Source: Paraspadella gotoi
Taxonomy: Eukaryota; Chaetognatha
DNA: 64,000 nucleotides
NCBI GenBank assembly: GCA_051294375.1
Contig: CM119264.1
Span: 4,456,862 to 4,520,861 of the forward strand
Reading direction: 5' to 3'
Part shown: positions 1-11,882 of the stretch, piece after piece
Layout of the letters: every line of letters starts with the position of its first letter
How positions within the stretch are numbered: position 1 is the stretch's first letter
Notes under the pieces: model-generated
What the model was told of the DNA's origin: nothing
What the model saw: the letters and a program-made list of their open reading frames with translations, nothing else
The model's database searches: none
Translations under genes and position numbers: made by a program

Positions 1-2489
1 TGCGCCTCGACATAAGGTCCCTCACAAAAGATGGGCAATCTAGGTAAGCTAAAGCGGGAACCGGGGCCCGAATAATAAACTGGGGACGCAAGCGGGGTAG
101 ACAAGACGAGCCCACTAACCCTATAGGGGCACATTGCATTAGGGTGATGCCTTCATTCGGGGGCTCCATTAATTAGGTCGGCCGCGGTAGAATCAGAACA
201 CGCAAAAAAAATGGGCATTTGAATCCCTATGAAGAATAGAGAGCTTTTTGTAACTGGGGTATTTTTGCCAGGTTGTTATTGGTCAGTCCCGTAATATGTT
301 ATTTCCTAATAACTGATACTGTCTCTGTATTGAAAGCTGTATAAAAGACGATGCGCTTTTCTGGTAATCCACCAAAATCGTCAGCTGAAATGAAAACAAA
401 CGCTAAAAACCCTAGCCGACTCGAGCCTGGAGCTTATCTCCGGGAGGAGGGGCAGGAAGGATTCTTAGGCCTGAAAATCGATAATATGATGAGGAAACAC
501 GGTGCATTCAGATGGCCGGCTTTCTCATAACCCTACTCTTGACACACGTCGTCTGTATTCGCCTGTCTCGACCTTTTCCTTCTAGCTGCTCTCATTCCTA
601 CCCTCTATTTGCCGAGAGATGGCGTAAAAACTCCATCCGCCCCACCCTGAATGGCGTGAAGAACGCTCATCGCTGGTGGTGCGTGGTTGAGTGTGACCAT
701 TCTTCAAAACCGAGTGCGAAGAGAGCGCCTGCATATGATCGCCGACAGAGAGAGAAGAGACGAGAGAAGAGAGAAACGCAGCGGATGCTTAGTGGTCCCG
801 TGGACATATCACCAAAGCTCTGCTTCCTGCGAGTGGGGGGACCATCTAGACTCATAAGTCACATCTCTCATCTCTATCCGAATCCATGAGGAAGCGCGAA
901 AAAAAAAAGGGTGAGATGTTAAATGAATCCCAGTGAGGGTTTACGTAAACAAATACATCCGTTCCTCCAGCGCCGATGCAAATTTTTGTTCTTCGGATTC
1001 TCTCTCAAATCACGTCGCTTCAACACTGCTACTATCAATGTCACCCGAAACTCCCTCTTTCAAAAACATCAATTTCAAATACGTTACTCACATAAATCAA
1101 ATCTCAATACTCAATATAAATCCGGTCTGCAATGATCAGGGGTTGATCCTGGCAATTTCTGGGCAGCCATGATCAGAGATACAAAGTTTTTCGGAATTCT
1201 AAGAGACTGGATACATGTGCACTGATAAGGCGATCAGATAAATGAACGCAGGAACTACAAGAAACAGAGGCGGGTTCGAGGTGCGTCCCTATCAGTACGC
1301 CGGCCGTGGGACGGGTTTCTACGTCAGTACATTTTTTATCTGTGCATCTGTATTTTTTTTTGCGAGACTAGAAAACGTGTCTCAACTTGTTCTTTTTTCC
1401 CCTGGGCGACGGGGCTCGTCCGGACTAATGAGGATCGACGCTACTTTGAGTTTGGCGTGTCGCCGTAGCATCAGTCACTCTAATTACCCGATGGAGTTCA
1501 TCCTCAACCAATAATCGTCGAGAGCGAGATCAGGGTAAGACAACTTTTTTAATTTTCTAAGGCTAGCGACCCTCTTTTATGCCGGGGACTCTGGATCCGC
1601 CTTCCCACGCCGCGTCCAACTCTCGTGGAGGCTCGATTTCGATGGCCAGGGCGCTCTGGGACACTGCGCTGGCTAATGGACTGCAGTGGACTTTCGCCCG
1701 CTCTTTCGCACCACCTTCCTTCCCAGACCTGTGCCGAGCGTCTGAAAGACCACTCAAACTACGAAGGTTTGACCGTCTCACGAGACACACCCTCAATGTT
1801 ATTGGTCGGAGAGAACGCCCTTGTCTTTTTCGGGAAAATAAAGGGAGAGAAAAATAGAGATACAGGGAAGTACATTGGGAAGAGCGGCAAGGGATGATTT
1901 AGCTGGGTGAAAAATTGATTCCAAAAAAAGCCGAAGGTTTAATTTTTCGGGGCTTTATTTTCTTTCGATGGGGAGGCCGAAACGCCCGCTTGATAAATGA
2001 TGATTCGACAAGACGCGCATTTTCTGGAACTGATTTGTCAATCTCCCAGTTCTTTTCTAATTTTTTTTTGTTTCTTTTCTGTTTTTTTTTTGCGGCCAGA
2101 ATTAGTCCGTCATGTTCATAAGGCTTATGCCAACTATTCCAATTCCTGTTGAAGAGAGAAACAAAAATTAAGTGATATGAAAAAAGTAAGGAATATATGG
2201 TGAAAGTTCTTGAGTACTGACAAAGATCAAAATGTCGACAGTTTTGGAGGAGAGTATAAGAAAATAAAAAGTTCCACAAACTGCCCGGGATAAAAAAAAA
2301 AAAATTTGTTTTTCTGGGACAACAAGAAAAAATGTGAAACGTAAATGATTCCTCTGTGCCACCGCGGAGAAGGCCACGCAAGGAAATTGTATGAAATTAA
2401 AAACAGGTATGCGGTTTTTGCAAGAGTGTCATGTAATGGGCTTCTTATGCCTCAGAGCGGATGCTAAAAATAATATCACAAGGCCGATG
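1..2489. other. Non-coding stretch, no gene recognised
   Basis: The sequence is of mixed composition without an obvious repeat family. Several short frames of 60-160 codons exist on both strands, but none shows a recognisable domain, biased codon use or a convincing start context. The longest, on the minus strand at 1899-2381, is rich in Phe and Lys and is a translation of T and A runs. I see no gene here. Confidence 0.6.
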
Positions 2490-2535
2490 AGAGATGAGGA
2501 GAGAGAGGAGAGAAGGTAGAGAGAGAGAGAGAGCA
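2490..2535. repeat. GA-rich microsatellite
   Basis: An interrupted purine tract of GA and GGA steps, first of many in the window. Confidence 0.85.
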
Positions 2536-2821
2536 AAGAGAAGATCTAGCTTGACAGAGATGGAAAAACCTTAGCCACTGTTTTATTGTCAATTCGAAGG
2601 TTAGCAATTTTTTTCTTTTACCCCCGCGTCAAAGGTAATGAAGCAGTCCAAAGAAGAAAAGGTCAACGGTGTCGAAAGTGAAGCAATAAAGCCAGTAGGA
2701 ATTTGTGTTGCGTCGTTCCGCGTCGAGTTTGTTGTTGTTTTTTTGTTTGTGTGCGGTTGCTGAGAAAAAAATAATTTATATGAAAGAGATGAGCAAGACC
2801 ATACACGACAAATGTAATACC

Positions 2822-2825
<4 letters not shown>

Positions 2826-2859
<34 letters not shown>
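2826..2859. repeat. Poly-T tract, 34 bases
   Basis: An uninterrupted T run. It could be the tail of a retroposed element in minus orientation, but no element body is recognised to its right. Confidence 0.9.
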
Positions 2860-2862
<3 letters not shown>

Positions 2863-4744
2863 GCTGAGCTGTTAGAATTCGTGAGGAAGTGTAGTCGTTA
2901 TATGCGTTTCGCGAGGACTACGAGGAAGCGACAAGCAAAGTTTCTTTTTTAAAAAGCATTCATTACTTCCGTGTTACTGTCACATAGTAGGAAGATTATA
3001 ATTATAATTAAAATTATAAATTAATATTATAAATAGGCAATACTAGAAAGGAGTATTTAAAAAGGCCTAAAACACAAGGTATTTTGGGCAAAAAACTGGA
3101 AGTTGTTAAAAATAAATTACGACGTCCAATCGCGGTTGACGATTGAGGATGCGTGCATAGAACTTGGATGCCACCCTAGTGGAAGAGTCATGTGTGTTGT
3201 CACGGTCTCAAATACTAAACGGCTAACACAAAAGAAAAGTGGCAAAAACATGTCCCACACTGCCCTTCTTCTATTTTTGCTAAACAGTTTAACACCTCGT
3301 ACGGGGCCCATCAGCCCCTTCCAGGATGTAAGCCTACCCCCTCAACTCAACTTGCCGTCATGTACACAGCCTGTAGACTACCTTTTTCTAACGATGTTAT
3401 GTTCCACTCTGGGAAAAATGACGCACCTGCTGTCGAAACAGGGGGGAGTAGGCCGCATGGTATGGAGAGGCAGGATGGAGATGAGGTTCGGGCGTCGTTT
3501 AATTATTCACAACAGACGTGTCAGCGGAAATATGATGACCAATCTTCGACGAGACGACGACGCGACGACGACGAACGACGGAACGGCCGACGGGCGATTT
3601 ATGAGCTCCTGGTACGAGTGGATGGTAGCTTCAGCAGTTGGGCTGTCGTTACGTCGTTGTCGGTGCGAAAGAGCTACGTGTTGTCATCAGCAGAAAGGCC
3701 AAGGTAGACAAAATACGTGAAACGCTTGGCAGGAAACTAACGCCCCATTATGGCCCGTTGCGAGCGGGGATGAACAGATTTCTAGCACGTCGCTAGGTTA
3801 TTGCTTCTGTACCTCTGCCTCCCTCTGGCTCTCTCATGTCGCTCATAGATCGGGCTCTCAGTATTTTCCAGACTCTGCTTATCTCCTTTCCATTGTTTCT
3901 CGACTCCTCTTGCTGCTACTCTCATCCTTGTCATATTCATTCTTCTCGTCGTAGCTGCGTCCCGTGCTCCTCCCTCTTCTTACTCTACTGGACGGCCGCC
4001 TTACGCACCGGTGGACAGACGACCTCGCCTCTTTTTTCTCCTCGGCTGCTTCCTCTTCTTTCCTCTTCCCGTATGCATAATGATATATTGCGCTGACCAG
4101 TCGGCCTCCTGCTCTGCCATCGAAACCAACTACTGGCCTGTCTTACTCGGGGTCAGGCACTGCAATCCGAATGGCCATGGAGGATAACATCATGGTTTCT
4201 TTCGTTTTTTTTTATCCTGCCTCCCGAAGAAAAGAATGCCACGTTTTTTTTTGTGTTGGTTTTCTTTCAATTAAACAATTGTTTTTGTTCTAAGCGGAAG
4301 GAAACTGTTAAACGAAATATTAGGAAACATTTACAAAATTCTTCTCGGTTTCCCCGGCTCTGACTTGTTTTTTAATTGTTATGAACCTTACATTTACTTT
4401 TAAAAAACATTTTAAATATAACAGGACAAAGCTACGATCGAGTTTCAAAATGTCATTTAACCGTATTCATATTTTTAAACATTCTCCTAACTTAAATGGC
4501 TAAATCTAATAGATTTAACCATGATTTGGCTGTCAAACGGAAGGAAAAAACAAAGTCGAAGTTGATGATAAATATTTTTCGGCACACCACGACTGACAGG
4601 CGAGTGGCGGGCAATAAAACATCATACTTCGGCATGATGTTAAATCTCGTGAGTCAAAAGTTTACGCAAGAGCCTAAAGTTTAAAGGTGACTGGACACCG
4701 GACAATCTTAATCGGGCAGTTTAGGCAATGACAATCGCGGATTG
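2860..4744. other. Non-coding stretch with a 205-codon open frame of unknown status
   Basis: The frame at 3103-3720 (+) is the longest gap-free frame in the first 20 kb not made purely of a microsatellite, but part of it runs through an ACG repeat at 3547-3592 (read as Asp-Asp and Thr runs). No domain, signal peptide or splice pattern is visible, and another frame is open over 3360-3707. I regard it as chance. The rest of the stretch is AT-rich and featureless. Confidence 0.55.
3547..3592. repeat. ACG/GAC trinucleotide repeat
   Basis: Interrupted ACG steps. This is the same trinucleotide class (GAC/GTC) that recurs at 23.6, 24.3, 39, 55.4 and 59 kb. Confidence 0.8.
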
Positions 4745-5228
4745 TGAAAATGGACATCATTCGAAATGTGGGACAGAGTGTTGGACAGTTTTGTGATCTG
4801 TTAATTGAGAAGCATGAACATCCTTGAATTGCAAGTGTTGCGTGTCATTGTGATCTGTAATGAAAATGACATCTTGAAGTTGACAAGTGTTAGGCGTGTC
4901 TTTGAACTTCTGTCTAATGAAAATGAACATCTTGAATTGACAGTTGGCGTGTCTTGTGATCTGTAAATATGTGAAAAATGATCGCGATCTTGAATTGACA
5001 AGTGTAGCGTGTGCTTGTGATCTAGTAAGAAAAATGACAGTTCTGAATGACACAAGTGTGGCGTGGTCTTGTGAGCTGTGAATTGAAATGAACATCTTGA
5101 ATTGACAAATGTGGCGGTCTTGTGATTGTAAGAAATGACACTTGAATTGACAAGGTTTGGCAGTGTCTTGTGATCTGTATATTGAAAAAATGACATCTTG
5201 AAGCTTGACAAGATGTTTGCACGTGTCT
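4745..5228. repeat. Degenerate minisatellite, about 43-50 bp unit, about 10 copies
   Basis: Each unit contains a variant of TTGACAAGTGTGGCGTG, then CTTGTGATCTGTAA, then AAAATGACATCTTGAA. Units differ by many one-base insertions and deletions rather than clean substitutions. On the minus strand the array stays open as a frame of 182 codons (4757-5305) with recurring Asp-His-Lys-Thr and Gln-Asp-Val motifs. Because the repeat is read in shifting frames with no other coding signal, I call it a satellite and not a repetitive protein gene. Confidence 0.85.
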
Positions 5229-6500
5229 TGGTCGATCCTCGGTCGTATATTCGATAATCTAAGGAAAAAAAAAAAACAAACTTTTGTAGTCTTCTGCTTT
5301 TTCATTTGGGGATTTTGACACAGAAGTCACACATATCGTCTCCCCGTTTTTGTTTTTTTAACTTTGTTGATTATGCTTCTTTTCAAATTGTAAAGAAGCG
5401 AAGATGCTAAGGTCTTTTCCTGCGAAAATATTCGAGAGGCAAAGTCCACGGGTGGTATCTTTTGCCTTAGGGATGCTAACCTTTTCTAACGCCGCCTGTT
5501 CACCTATACATTACGATCCGAATGAGAATGAAGTCGTTGTCGACGGTAGCCGACTCACATCGAGACGAACGATGAGGCGGATCGAGGATAGCGCTACGGG
5601 AGAGAAGAGGCTGCGCGACCCAAGACGACTGTCCGGGGACCTAAAAGAGGCTTCTCCATTTGCCTCTATCTTCGCCGCTGTCCTCGATCCAGCCTCGAAG
5701 ACCACTCACGCCTGCCCAGCGTGCGGCCCTCGCCCTATGTTGCCAAATTGACGTTCCCTTGGTCTCCTCTCTCTCGGTTCTCTCGCGCGTGCAATCTCTC
5801 TCATCTCCTCGTCTCCGTTCTCATCCGCAGGCGTTCTGTCTCTTCCTCTCTCGCCCATCTCTCCTCTCTCCCTCTCGGTCCTCTCCTCCTCGGTCTCTCT
5901 CTCGTCGCATTAGAACCATCGGCTGCCCTCTGGGCCGTCGTGCAAATCTGACGCTTCCTCATCGACGTGTCAATGTTCTTCGGCGGTGGTTCGGCGCCGC
6001 TTCAAATACCAGCCTCTTCCTCAAATCCTCCGCTTGTGACCGCATTGACTCTCCTCTCTCTCTCTCTCGACTCTCGCTTCTCATCCACCCTCTTCGCTCC
6101 TCGGGCTGTCTCTCATGTGCATCTCTCGTCGTCTCTCTTACATCTCTCTCTTCTGTCTCCAGTCTCATCACTGCGCGCCCAATGGCAGCCGATGACGCGC
6201 GGTCAATCGGCTCGCTTTGCTCCTTGCTCTCACTCTCTCATGACTTCCGCCCCCTTGAATCCCCTCTCCTTTCGAGGTCAATGACGGGGTCCTAGTCATT
6301 GGCGCGGTTATGCGGATCTCTGGCTTTTGGTCCCGTCGAGCGAAGCAGGGATTCCGCCGAAAGTGATACCCGCCAAAGCCAGATTGATGGTCGTTGATCG
6401 CGATGATCGGATATAGAGGCAAAGGAGAGCGGTCTCGGAACCGGGAATCCGACATATCATGCGCTGATCCCAAAGAGAGAAATCCATCCGCCGCACGAAT
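5229..6500. other. Pyrimidine-rich non-coding stretch
   Basis: From about 5750 to 6290 the plus strand is CT-rich with frequent TCTCTC, giving Ser/Leu-rich open frames in several phases at once. That is the behaviour of low-complexity DNA and not of a gene. No splice-bounded exon is recognised. Confidence 0.6.
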
Positions 6501-6676
6501 GAGAGAGAGTAGTAGAGAGAGGAAGAGAGAGATGAGAGAGAAGAGAGATGAGAGAGAGAGAGAGAGAGAGCAGGAGGAGAGAGAGGAGATGAGATAGAAT
6601 AGAGAGAGAGAGAGAGAGAGAGGAGCAAGAGGAGGAGGAAGGAGAGAGACAGAGAGACGAGAGAGAGGGAGAGAGA
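6501..6676. repeat. GA-rich tract
   Basis: Long purine tract of GA with G and A slips, about 175 bases. Ser/Leu-rich open frames on the minus strand arise from it. Confidence 0.9.
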
Positions 6677-7107
6677 GCGAGCGCACTAGAAGTCTTGATT
6701 TGAGTAATGCATATAACAGGCGGTCAATCTGGCTGCGAACGATGGCGCGGTATCTGAGTGACAGGCAATGGTATTCCGACGAGTTGAAAAATCAGTCGTT
6801 GGCTTCGACCGATCCTTGTGTTTTTAGTTTTTTTCTTTCTTCAGTTTGTTGTTTTTTTTTTGTAACTTAACTTTGGGGATCATAGGAAAACAACGAGACC
6901 GTGAGAATTCTCGCTTTGCATATTTAATTAAAAAAGAACTAACAAAACAGGAAAATAAAATCAGCGTAGGCTCCCGCACAAAAATCTGGGAATTTAGTCA
7001 AATACAAGTACAGATAACCGACAACAAATTACTAACAAAATTTGAAAGTCTTTCCTTTTTTTTCTGCTTTCTGGATTTCCTTCGCGTTAAATCGGATTCG
7101 ACGAGAG

Positions 7108-7186
7108 GACAAAAAGAGAGAGACAGAGAGAGAGAGAGAGATGAGAGAAGAGAGAGAGAAAGAAGAGAGAGAAGAGAGAGAGAGCA
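7108..7186. repeat. GA-rich tract
   Basis: Purine tract of GA with AGAA interruptions. Confidence 0.9.
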
Positions 7187-7954
7187 GATGAGAATTAATC
7201 CTAAACTAAAGGCACTGACTGCCGCTTGTTTTGCGACCGATCTCGTCTTGTGTCTTATTCTCGTCTTGTCCGCATTGTTGGCGCCTTAATGGCACCAGTG
7301 GATCGTTGCTCATGTTCTTGATCGTATCCGTATTGTGCGAGGTTGTCATTTCGTTTGTTCTCCAGTTATCAGAAGTCTATGTCTCATTCTGAGAGATATT
7401 GCTGCACTTATCTTCTCCGTGGAGAAAGCTGTTGCATGTATTGCGGTTGTAGGTTATGGAACAGGCACCTCCGGTCTTCGGACTCGTGAAAGTTGTTAGA
7501 TAAGCGGCAAACACAACTTTCTAAGATAGCTTGAATGTTGCGTTTTCATGTTTGAACTTTTAGTCCATTATATGGCAAATTCATCGCTGTTCGAGTGTGT
7601 TCGATCTATGTTTTTATCGTCTGGTACTCTACCTTCGATTAAAATTTCTCATAAAAGATTTTAAAAAAAAGAACGGAAAAAATCTCTATCTGTCGTCGTG
7701 AGTGACAGGCTCTCTCCCTGCGCTGATCTAAACTTGTATCATTCGCTCTTCTCTCTTCTCTTCTCTTATTCTCTCTCTCTCTTCTCCGTCCATCTCTCGA
7801 TTCTCTGCTCTCTCCCTCCTCGTTCTGTCTTACTTCCGCGCCCTCACTGCTTCCCATCTTACTCTTCTCAATGTTGTTCCTTGCAAATGCGGATTGAACG
7901 CTCGCTGACAGGACAAAATACCAGGTGTAGGAGGAAACCGATGGAAAGAAGGGG
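7187..7954. other. Non-coding stretch
   Basis: AT-balanced sequence with no supported gene. A CT-rich segment at about 7745-7800 faces the GA tract at 7955-8032 as a loose inverted pair. Confidence 0.55.
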
Positions 7955-7973
7955 AAGAAAGAGAGAGAGAAGA

Positions 7974-8004
<31 letters not shown>

Positions 8005-8032
8005 CGAGAGGAGAGAGAGAGAGAGGAAGTAT
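7955..8032. repeat. GA-rich tract
   Basis: Interrupted GA dinucleotide repeat. Confidence 0.9.
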
Positions 8033-8044
8033 GAGACTTGGGTA

Positions 8045-10012
8045 AGGAAATAAGAATTATACCTCGAAGAAAAGTCATTTTATATTAGGCTTTCGTTTAT
8101 TTTATTACTTTATTTTCGACGCTCTGTTCTACCGATATGTTTTTTTACCTTTCCTGTTTATCTTCCTGGAATGCCGAGCGAGTAATTGTTGTCGCCGAGT
8201 TTTTTTTTCTTACTTCATCTGGGTCCTCTGGTCTTCGGTCCTCTTTAATTTTCTTTGCTTTCCGCATTCTAATGAAGCATCCTGGATGAGCGAGATTGCG
8301 GGAGCGTTTTTTTTGGCGGGTGAACCGAATCGCACCGAGCTCGGGCCCTCTAAGGCGAAGGGTGAAATTTTGACAAATAGAAAAATTCTAGTAAAGAGTC
8401 AATGATTGATATGAAGAACATAGCCACAGTAGAAGCATTAATCTTTATATAAAAAAGGATAATGTTTAATGCTTTTTTGTAATTTTCGCGTATAGAGCAT
8501 AACTTTATATTTATGGGCTACTTCCTATAAAGATTTGAAAAATTTCAAAAATAGATTTCTTTAATTTTGAGATCAGGATTTGAATTCTCCGGGTCGACAG
8601 AAAGCTTGATCGAAGAAAATATACATCTCGATTTTTAAAAATTTCTTGTCATAAGTAGGTTAAAAATTACAAAGAACTAATGATTGTAATATGTTAAAGA
8701 AGTTAAATTCAGTATTAAATTAGCTTTTCTAATTTTTGACCCACTTGAATGGAAGGGAAAGTTTTCCTAAAAAGAGTTAATTTCGTTTTCTTGGATCACT
8801 TCTTTAGTGACCGGAATCCAAGTCGCACACAAAAAACTTCTCCAAGAAAGACAACTGTTTTGAAATTTAGACAATTGTTCATTGGTTTAATTGAGTATAG
8901 ATAATGCCTACTGCATAAATTAAAAATTAACGTGATAAATTTTTTTATAGCATAAAGTTGTTCAATAGAATGTTATAACGTATGTTGTTTCGTCTCTCAC
9001 TTTGAATAAATTTTAAGTTAAGAGTAAACGTTAGGAATTTTACTACGCCCTACTCGGCGTCCACGCATTGCCAACGCGAATGCAAATTGCAAATCAAAGA
9101 TCCGGTGCAGAAGAGTGGCGACGATCTTGGTGCGATTTGTCTTTTGCGCGCGGTTCTCTTTTTTTTTATCCTTTTTTTTTTCTATCGGGTGACACGACAG
9201 GCCATGCATGTCTCTAGCGAAAGTCAATGACCTTTCGTTTCGCCGGGAAGATTCGATTAAGATTGAAAATGAGAGAGGAAAATTTCAAGCTCCGATTTTG
9301 GAAAATTTAGTCAGTAGAACAATGAAAGTTCAAATGCAAATGCAAAAACCATAAAAAATGTTAAAACCCTTTGCTTTTCAATCTTAATAAACTATGGCGA
9401 AGTTTGTAAACTTAGTTAAAACTTAGGTAGGTTAAGACATAATCGTAATTAAGCAGTTTGTAGCAATACATTAAATCCAGAACATCAAGGATTTTGAAGG
9501 AAGTTGCAGAGGACGGTCAGGTGAACAAAGACCCATAAAAATATATAACTGTATTGCGTTAATGAATTAACAAATTCTGTTAAGCACTCCCACAGGATCT
9601 CATAAATAGATTTAGAATATAAAATATTTCCGAAATCATTCTGAATTAAATATAAATTAACTTTTGCGCCCGTTAAATTTATTTTTAAGTGTATTTAAAG
9701 AAGATTTTAAAAGTTTTTCACAATTATTTATTATTGTTATTTACGATTTATTTACAAATTATTATTTATTTATTATTTACAAATTTCTTTAAAATTTTAC
9801 GAAACATTTCATTTTGGTTCGCGAGAATTAAAAAAAGTTAAGATGGAGTAGGAAAGTTTGCGTTTATTAAAACTCGAAAATAATATTTGTCGAAAAAGGA
9901 GAGAAAAAAAACCAGAGCTTTTTTTTTTCAATCTCCTCAATCACGAAAAAAAAAGTGTTTCTACTTTGGGCTGAGAAAAAAAGAGGAGGAAAGGAAAGTG
10001 GAGGAAAGGGAG
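8045..10012. other. AT-rich intergenic or intronic stretch
   Basis: AT-rich throughout, with TTATTTAC-type low complexity at 9720-9790. I see no coding frame, repeat family or RNA gene in this stretch. Confidence 0.65.
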
Positions 10013-10276
10013 GAAAAGAGGAAGGATTGAGAAAGGAAAGGTGAAAAGGAAGGATAGGTTTGAGAGGTGGAGGAACGAATGAAGGAAAAGAGGAAGGATT
10101 GAAAAAGGAAAGGAAAGGTGAAAAGGAAAGATAGGTTTGAGAGGTGGAGGTAGGAATGAAATAAAAAAGGAAGGATTGAGAAAGGAAAGGAAAGGAGAAA
10201 AAGAAAGATAGGTTTGAGAGGTGGAGGTAGGAATGAAGGAAAAGAGGAAGGATTGAGAAAGGAAAGGAAAGGAGAA
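10013..10276. repeat. Purine-rich minisatellite, about 79-bp unit, cut by a gap
   Basis: Three and a half copies of a unit built from GGATTGAGAAAGGAAAGG, a GATAGGTTTGAGAGGTGGAGG core and GAATGAAGGAAAAGAGGAA. The array runs directly into the N gap on its right, which is probably why assembly failed there. Confidence 0.88.
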
Positions 10277-10450
10277 NNNNNNNNNNNNNNNNNNNNNNNN
10301 NNNNNNNNNNNNNNNNNNNNNNNNNNNNNNNNNNNNNNNNNNNNNNNNNNNNNNNNNNNNNNNNNNNNNNNNNNNNNNNNNNNNNNNNNNNNNNNNNNNN
10401 NNNNNNNNNNNNNNNNNNNNNNNNNNNNNNNNNNNNNNNNNNNNNNNNNN
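10277..10450. other. Assembly gap, 174 N
   Basis: Run of undetermined bases within or at the end of the minisatellite. Confidence 1.
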
Positions 10451-10497
10451 CGGGGTTGAAAAGAGGAGAAGGCCAACGGCGGTCGGGGGAGGCAATG

Positions 10498-10513
10498 CGA
10501 TGATCCATCATCG
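10498..10513. promoter_or_regulatory. Perfect 16-bp palindrome
   Basis: CGATGAT and ATCATCG flank a two-base CC spacer. It sits about 90 bases upstream of the CCAAT cluster. It may be a dimeric binding site or chance. Confidence 0.3.
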
Positions 10514-10594
10514 TCTTGACAGAATTTTGAGTTCCGAGGATTTAAGGCAAACGAATCGAAAAAGGGGACGCGTCGAAATCATGACCGGAGTCCC

Positions 10595-10815
10595 GCGACC
10601 AATAGGGAGCTCGACCCGGGCTCGACGGGCCAATCAGGGCGAGGAACGACCACGATCGAAGGGAAAAGGGCAGGGTCAAAGAGAGCGAGCGACCAATGGT
10701 GGTTCGACCCGATGTTGATTGCCTAATCTGAGGTCGTCCAGCGAAAAAATGACTTACTAGTTACCACGTCCAGAGGCCAATCACGAGGAGTGGTGGTCAA
10801 TCCAGACCAATAACG
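10595..10815 (+). promoter_or_regulatory. Cluster of five CCAAT boxes in a GC-rich patch (promoter-like)
   Basis: CCAAT occurs in the same orientation at 10599, 10630, 10693, 10777 and 10806, several in the forms CCAATCA or CCAATAG/CCAATGG that suit NF-Y. Start-to-start distances are 31, 63, 84 and 29 bases, close to whole numbers of helical turns. NF-Y sites in arrays with helical spacing are typical of animal promoters. The patch is also richer in CG dinucleotides than its AT-rich flanks. No convincing first exon follows within 1 kb, so the transcript is unknown. Confidence 0.45.
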
Positions 10816-11197
10816 GGCATATCATTTTTTTTTTTCGAAGTCAGGTAAACAATTCTTATTATGAGTGTATGTATGACTTTATTATGTTTTACTGTTTGCT
10901 TCCTAACGATTTTTTCTAAAAAACAAATAATATGTATAAGGCGTTACATTTAACAAGCAACGAGCAAAAATTTCCGAACCCACTATTTTTTTTCCCGTTT
11001 CTGTTTTACAAATACTTGTTTTTCAATGACTTTCAATTTTTTAATTGCTTTTGTTCATTGATTTTCTTCAAAAACATTTTTTTTTAAAAATGAGAATATT
11101 TAATGAGATATATTTACCCCGAGCGTAAGTTCATTGAGTTGTCGTTTGTTTGCTGAGGAATAAAAAATAACGATAATTCATCTTTCTCATCATCCGT
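10816..11197. other. AT-rich non-coding stretch
   Basis: T-rich sequence without gene signals. Confidence 0.6.
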
Positions 11198-11460
11198 TTG
11201 CTCCTCCTCCTCCTCCTCCTCTTCCTCTTTCTCTTCCCAGAATGTCCATTTGCCGCATTCGATGCCATCAAATTTCTGCTTCTCGTTTACGTTCCACGAT
11301 TTCCTGACAACAGATCCCGACTCCCTTTCCTTCCTCCGATCCTCCCTTTCTACTCATTCTCTCTCTCTCTCCCCTTCCTCCATCTCTTCCTCCCACCTCG
11401 TCCACTCCCTCTCACTCTTTCCCTCCTCCGATCCTCCCTTTCTACTCATTCTCTCTCTCT
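11198..11460. repeat. CTC repeat and CT-rich tandem duplication
   Basis: A CTC trinucleotide run at 11201-11222 is followed by a CT-rich region in which a block containing GATCCTCCCTTTCTACTCAT occurs twice, about 95 bases apart. The Leu/Ser/Phe-rich open frame over it is a by-product. Confidence 0.8.
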
Positions 11461-11498
11461 GAAGCGCTTCTTAACGCGCGACCTAGATAAGAGAGTAT

Positions 11499-11882
11499 TG
11501 TAGTTTAACAGCAGAGCTCCAAGATCACTTGGCGCCAATCTACTTACGCCATCTTTCTTGCCATACCTTGTCCTTCTAATTACGCATGGAATATATTGTA
11601 CCGTGTAGATTGATAATTATATTATGGCTCAATGTGGTATACTATTTCTACTTATATACATGACGTTGCTAAGAATATAAGGTTATAGTTAAGCGTGTTT
11701 TACATTGTTAGAAACTTGTATTGGGTCTTCCTAAGATACTTGTTTTGAGAGTAGTTGAACACGGATATTGAAGATAGTCATAATATAATTAAAGGGCAGC
11801 AATAATTACGGGCTACTCTAAGAGAAGAATAGTAGATGAAACATTAGTAGCTTTGTATAAGTTTGCGATAATCTGACGGATT
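11499..11882 (+). repeat. Left long direct repeat (LTR-like), at least 384 bp
   Basis: This block matches 19802-20194 in the same orientation along its whole length. Shared landmarks in order include TGTAGTTTAAC or TGTAGTTTTAAC at the left edge, GCGCCAATCTACTT, ACGCATG with AATAT, CTTATATACATG, GAATATAAGGTTA, GTTTTACAT, TTAGGGCAGC-type sequence and ACGGATT. The copies differ by many small indels. The left edge begins with TG, as LTRs do. The true right edge is unknown because the partner copy is cut by a gap. Confidence 0.8.

Noticed and set aside
3103-3720. 205-codon open frame as a possible gene
   Set aside because: Partly made of an ACG repeat, another frame is also open, and there is no domain or splice context.
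5660-6686. Ser/Leu/Arg-rich frames on both strands
   Set aside because: They are open in several phases at once over CT/GA-rich DNA, as expected from low complexity.
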